From positions 1 through 64,000 of the forward strand of contig JAGYKW010000002.1 in the NCBI GenBank assembly GCA_018401275.1: 64,000 nt of DNA, given 5' to 3'. Every line of letters begins with the position of its first letter. The first letter of the stretch is position 1. The notes beneath the pieces were generated by a model. It saw only the letters and a program-made list of their open reading frames with translations. It searched no databases and was not told where the DNA came from. A program made the translations under genes and the position numbers. Positions 61,692 through 64,000 of the stretch are shown in pieces. This DNA comes from Nitriliruptoraceae bacterium. Lineage in GTDB: Bacteria > Actinomycetota > Nitriliruptoria > Nitriliruptorales > Nitriliruptoraceae.

Positions 61692-61733
61692 GGACGGGAC
61701 TTGTCGGACGGGATTCGTTGGACGGGACTCGTG
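61692..61733 (+). repeat. Three-copy 14-base repeat
   Basis: GGACGGGA starts at 61692, 61706 and 61720, each within a 14-base unit whose last six bases vary. It lies between the RNA terminator and the convergent gene at 61750. Confidence 0.65.
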
Positions 61734-61749
61734 CGCCTCGGGGCCGCGG

Positions 61750-62109
61750 TCAGGCCGCGCGGCGACGCCCGACGAGCACCTCACGGAGCGCGTGCGTCCG
61801 CCATGCCGCGATCGAGACGTACACGAGGAGCGCGCCGCTCCCGGTGACCGCGGTCAGGACGAGCCAGACGAGCGCGCGGGCGACGCTGCGTTCGCGCCAG
61901 GCGATCCACAGCCAGCCGAGCACGAGTGCGAGTCCGAGGTCGACGAACGTCACGCGACCCCACACGAACGCAGCGATCTCCGCGCCCTCCGCGCCGAGCG
62001 GCGCGCCGGACGCCAGCGCGAGCACGATCGTGACCGCCATGACCAGCGCACCCAACGGTGCGAGCACGCGCAGGACGCGCACGGCCGGCTCGGGTCGGAC
62101 GGCGCTCAC
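61750..62109 (-). CDS. Small membrane protein (DUF1475-like?)
   Basis: A 119-residue protein with three hydrophobic segments (about 14-33, 50-68 and 75-95). WGRVTFVDLGLALVLGWLWI resembles small membrane proteins of the DUF1475/DUF2834 type, a weak match. It ends with an Arg-rich tail. The ATG overlaps the upstream ferredoxin stop (ATGA), so it is coupled to it. Confidence 0.6.
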   Translation of the reverse strand: MSAVRPEPAVRVLRVLAPLGALVMAVTIVLALASGAPLGAEGAEIAAFVWGRVTFVDLGLALVLGWLWIAWRERSVARALVWLVLTAVTGSGALLVYVSIAAWRTHALREVLVGRRRAA

Positions 62110-62498
62110 GGCTGCACCGGCGGGATGACGCCGAGCGGCAGCTGGTCGCGACCGGCGAGCGGCGACAGCTCGAACTCCTCACGACCGATGCGCAGCGGTT
62201 CGACAGGTGTGCCCCCGTCGAGATGCTCGCGCACGAGGCCCTCGACGTCCTCGAGCGTCACGCCGCCGTACCAGACGTCATCGGGCGCGACGTAGACGAC
62301 CGGTCCGACCATGCAGGCCTCGAGGCAGCCGGCCGCGACGACCTTCACGTCGGTCAGCCCCTGCCGGCCCGTCTCCTCACGCAGCGCCTCGAACACGCCG
62401 GCCGCGCCGCGTCCTGCGCACGACCCGCGCGGATGCGACGCGTCACGCTCGTTGAGGCACACGAACGCCCAGCGTCGTGGCATCCCGCTCCTGGCCAT
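62106..62498 (-). CDS. (2Fe-2S) ferredoxin, thioredoxin-like fold
   Basis: A 130-residue protein with the pattern of Hyd/NuoE-like thioredoxin-fold ferredoxins. The first two cysteines are in CLNERDASHPRGSC, with Cys-x12-Cys. The second pair is in VVAAGCLEACMVGP (Cys-x3-Cys). YVAPDDVWYGGVTLED follows, a typical end of such domains. It carries electrons; the partner is unknown. It is followed by a coupled membrane protein. Confidence 0.8.
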   Translation of the reverse strand: MARSGMPRRWAFVCLNERDASHPRGSCAGRGAAGVFEALREETGRQGLTDVKVVAAGCLEACMVGPVVYVAPDDVWYGGVTLEDVEGLVREHLDGGTPVEPLRIGREEFELSPLAGRDQLPLGVIPPVQP

Positions 62499-62539
62499 CT
62501 CTGCACCCCCTCGACGTCGCTCGTCGTCGCTCGACCGCC

Positions 62540-63325
62540 TCAGGCGGACGCTCCGGACCGTAGCCGTGCATGCAGTGCGGCGAGGTCCGCGCGCGTGAGC
62601 CCGATCAGGTCGTCACGCACGGCCCGGCCGGGTGCGGGATCGATCGGGCCGGCACGGGGGATCGCCAGCACGACCATCCCCGCCGCCTCCGCCGCGGCGA
62701 CGCCCGTCGCGGAGTCCTCGATGACCAGGCAGTGGCCCGGGTCGACCCCCAGCAGCTCGGCTGCGCGCAGGTAGCTGTCCGGCGCGGGCTTGCCCTGCGC
62801 CACGTCCTCGTCGCACACGGTCACGTCGAACGCGCGCTCGGGCCAGCCGTCGCCTGCCGACGCCGACGCGAGCAGCGCGACGGCGAACCGACGCCCCGAG
62901 GAGGTGACGAGCGCGGTCGCCGGCCCGTCGCCATCGGCTTCGCGTCCGTCTCGCAGCCTCAGCAGGAGCTCACGCGCGCCCGGGAGCCAGTGCCATGCGC
63001 CGGGCGAGCCGGCCGTCGCTGCGGTGACACCGTCGACGGCGAGGTCGACCAGTCGCGCGAGCAGCGCGTCGCGGGTCGCGTCCCGGCCATCGCCCCGGTC
63101 GGCGCCCCGGTCGTCGTCCGTCGCCACGTCACCGAACACGTGCAGGCTCGCGTGCAGGCTGCGCCCGACGATCTGTGCCCAGAAGCCGTGGGGGAGCGTG
63201 ATGCCCAGCTCGTCGGCGAGGCGCACGTAGGCGTCGCGCCACACGTCGACCGTGTCGGCGAGCGTCCCATCGAGGTCGATGAGCACCGCCGGGGGGCCGG
63301 TCACCGGTCCGTCGTCACGGCTCAT
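62540..63325 (-). CDS. HAD-superfamily hydrolase (phosphatase, beta-phosphoglucomutase-like)
   Basis: A 261-residue protein. Motif I is VLIDLDGTLADT (Asp nucleophile about residue 17). Motif II is LVTSSGRRFAV and motif IV is VIEDSATGVAAAEAAGM. A helical cap lies between. The substrate is not predictable, but the Asp-x-Asp nucleophile and cap type I suggest a sugar phosphatase or phosphoglycolate-phosphatase-like enzyme. The ATG overlaps the upstream stop (ATGA). An upstream open frame has no ribosome site. Confidence 0.85.
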   Translation of the reverse strand: MSRDDGPVTGPPAVLIDLDGTLADTVDVWRDAYVRLADELGITLPHGFWAQIVGRSLHASLHVFGDVATDDDRGADRGDGRDATRDALLARLVDLAVDGVTAATAGSPGAWHWLPGARELLLRLRDGREADGDGPATALVTSSGRRFAVALLASASAGDGWPERAFDVTVCDEDVAQGKPAPDSYLRAAELLGVDPGHCLVIEDSATGVAAAEAAGMVVLAIPRAGPIDPAPGRAVRDDLIGLTRADLAALHARLRSGASA

Positions 63326-64000
63326 GCGGCGGTGAGCACCGCGAACGCGGTCAGCGAGTGACCGAGGCCGAGTCCCGCCCCCTCGAACTCGGACTCGACG
63401 CTGCGCAACCGCTCGGCCAGCGCGGCCGGTGCGAGCGGCTCGGTGAGCGCTGCGTTCCATGCGGACGCGAACGCCGCATGCTGGGCGAGGACCTCGTCGG
63501 GTGCTTCGGGCAGTGTCAGGTCGATGCGCAGCAGCGCCGGATCGACATCGACGCTGAGCTCAGAGACGCTGCCGGGCTCGGCGAGCGCGTCGACGAGGTC
63601 GCGCAGGCGTGGCAGGCCCGGCGTGTACTCCCCGGTCATGGTGTGGCGTCCGACCGCCAGCGAGCGATCGACCATCATCAGGTCGGCGACCTCGGCGCCT
63701 GCGGTCGCTGCCGCACGGCCGATCGTCGCTGCGAGCTCGGCACCGTCCCACGTCGTCATCGGTGTCGCCGGGATCACACCGTCGGTCGCGAAGAAGCTCA
63801 TGCGATAGTCCCAGCGGACACGGTCCCAGCGCGACGTCCACTCGAGCGAGTAACGGCCGAGCACGTCGACGATCAGCAGTGCGACGCCCGGGTCCTGCGC
63901 GCCCGTGAGCGCGACCTGCGCGATGCGCGCGAGCGCGGGCTCGAGCCGGTCGGGCGTCAGGTGGGAGAACGGCACACCGGAGGACAGCACGAGATCGTGC
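63322..64000 (-). CDS. Protein of unknown function (5' end outside window)
   Basis: The frame is open to the end of the window. A GTG at 63990 would give 222 residues, but the coding sequence seems to start before it (LVLSSGVPFSHL). The C-terminal part reads HAAFASAWNAALTEPLAPAAL, then VESEFEGAGLGLGHSLTAFAVLTAA. The protein is rich in alternating strands and helices with no metal or nucleotide motif I recognise. It is coupled to the HAD gene by a four-base overlap. No function assigned. Confidence 0.55.
   Translation of the reverse strand, partial: HDLVLSSGVPFSHLTPDRLEPALARIAQVALTGAQDPGVALLIVDVLGRYSLEWTSRWDRVRWDYRMSFFATDGVIPATPMTTWDGAELAATIGRAAATAGAEVADLMMVDRSLAVGRHTMTGEYTPGLPRLRDLVDALAEPGSVSELSVDVDPALLRIDLTLPEAPDEVLAQHAAFASAWNAALTEPLAPAALAERLRSVESEFEGAGLGLGHSLTAFAVLTAA

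Overview
The window is about 71-72 percent G+C and packed with short-spaced genes. Frequent GTG starts, GGAGG-type ribosome sites, a GlnR box, a PHO box, mycothiol/inositol-type genes and TAnnnT -10 elements all point to an actinobacterium (Actinomycetota). Some gene choices are less usual for the well-studied members: an ATP-type PEP carboxykinase and a long, eukaryote-like inositol-phosphate synthase. A deep lineage such as Nitriliruptoria or Acidimicrobiia is therefore a reasonable but unproven guess. I see no rRNA, tRNA, CRISPR, insertion sequence or phage genes. This reads as core chromosome with one surface-polysaccharide block.

Layout. 1-5 kb: the 5' part of an ABC exporter, diverging from guaA, then lemA and an M48 protease. 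5-12.2 kb: a branched-chain-amino-acid-type (Liv) uptake operon, livF-livG-acyl-CoA ligase-livH-livM-binding lipoprotein, closed by a strong terminator. 12.3-15.6 kb: a UvrD/PcrA helicase and two small genes. 15.7-18.4 kb: a free-standing B12-binding domain followed by sucCD, closed by a terminator. 18.8-22 kb: a four-unit GlnR box, then glnB-glnD. 22-23.4 kb: inositol-phosphate synthase. 23.4-30.9 kb (minus strand): fumC, flippase, nucleotide-sugar epimerase, two glycosyltransferases and a WecA-type transferase, which together look like a surface-glycan pathway. 31-37.5 kb: membrane proteins, an M23 peptidase, a dehydrogenase E2 (frameshifted), PEP carboxykinase and an ABC ATPase.

37.5-42.2 kb: thiolase, greA, a cis-prenyltransferase, class II fructose-bisphosphatase and endonuclease III. 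42.2-46.1 kb (minus): a Trk potassium-uptake operon with two TrkA proteins, TrkH, an overlapping 50-codon membrane ORF and an OB-fold-like protein. 46.2-53 kb: ispH, an RNase D that overlaps its 3' end, a PIG-L deacetylase, upp, a lipoprotein, pyruvate kinase and a split-barrel protein. 53.1-58.2 kb (minus): a fully overlapping operon ppk-NUDIX-ppx-NUDIX under a PHO-box promoter. 58.3-64 kb: ferredoxin fdxA, a crotonase, a MocR regulator, a gene-free transcript-like region resembling the actinobacterial 6C RNA, and a minus-strand run of small genes leaving the window.

Reading frames are clean except between about 24.8 and 34.6 kb. There a glycosyltransferase has at least four single-base disruptions, and a second glycosyltransferase, a membrane protein and the E2 gene show one each. 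Most can be explained by a one-base change in a short G or C run, so assembly error and genuine decay are both open.
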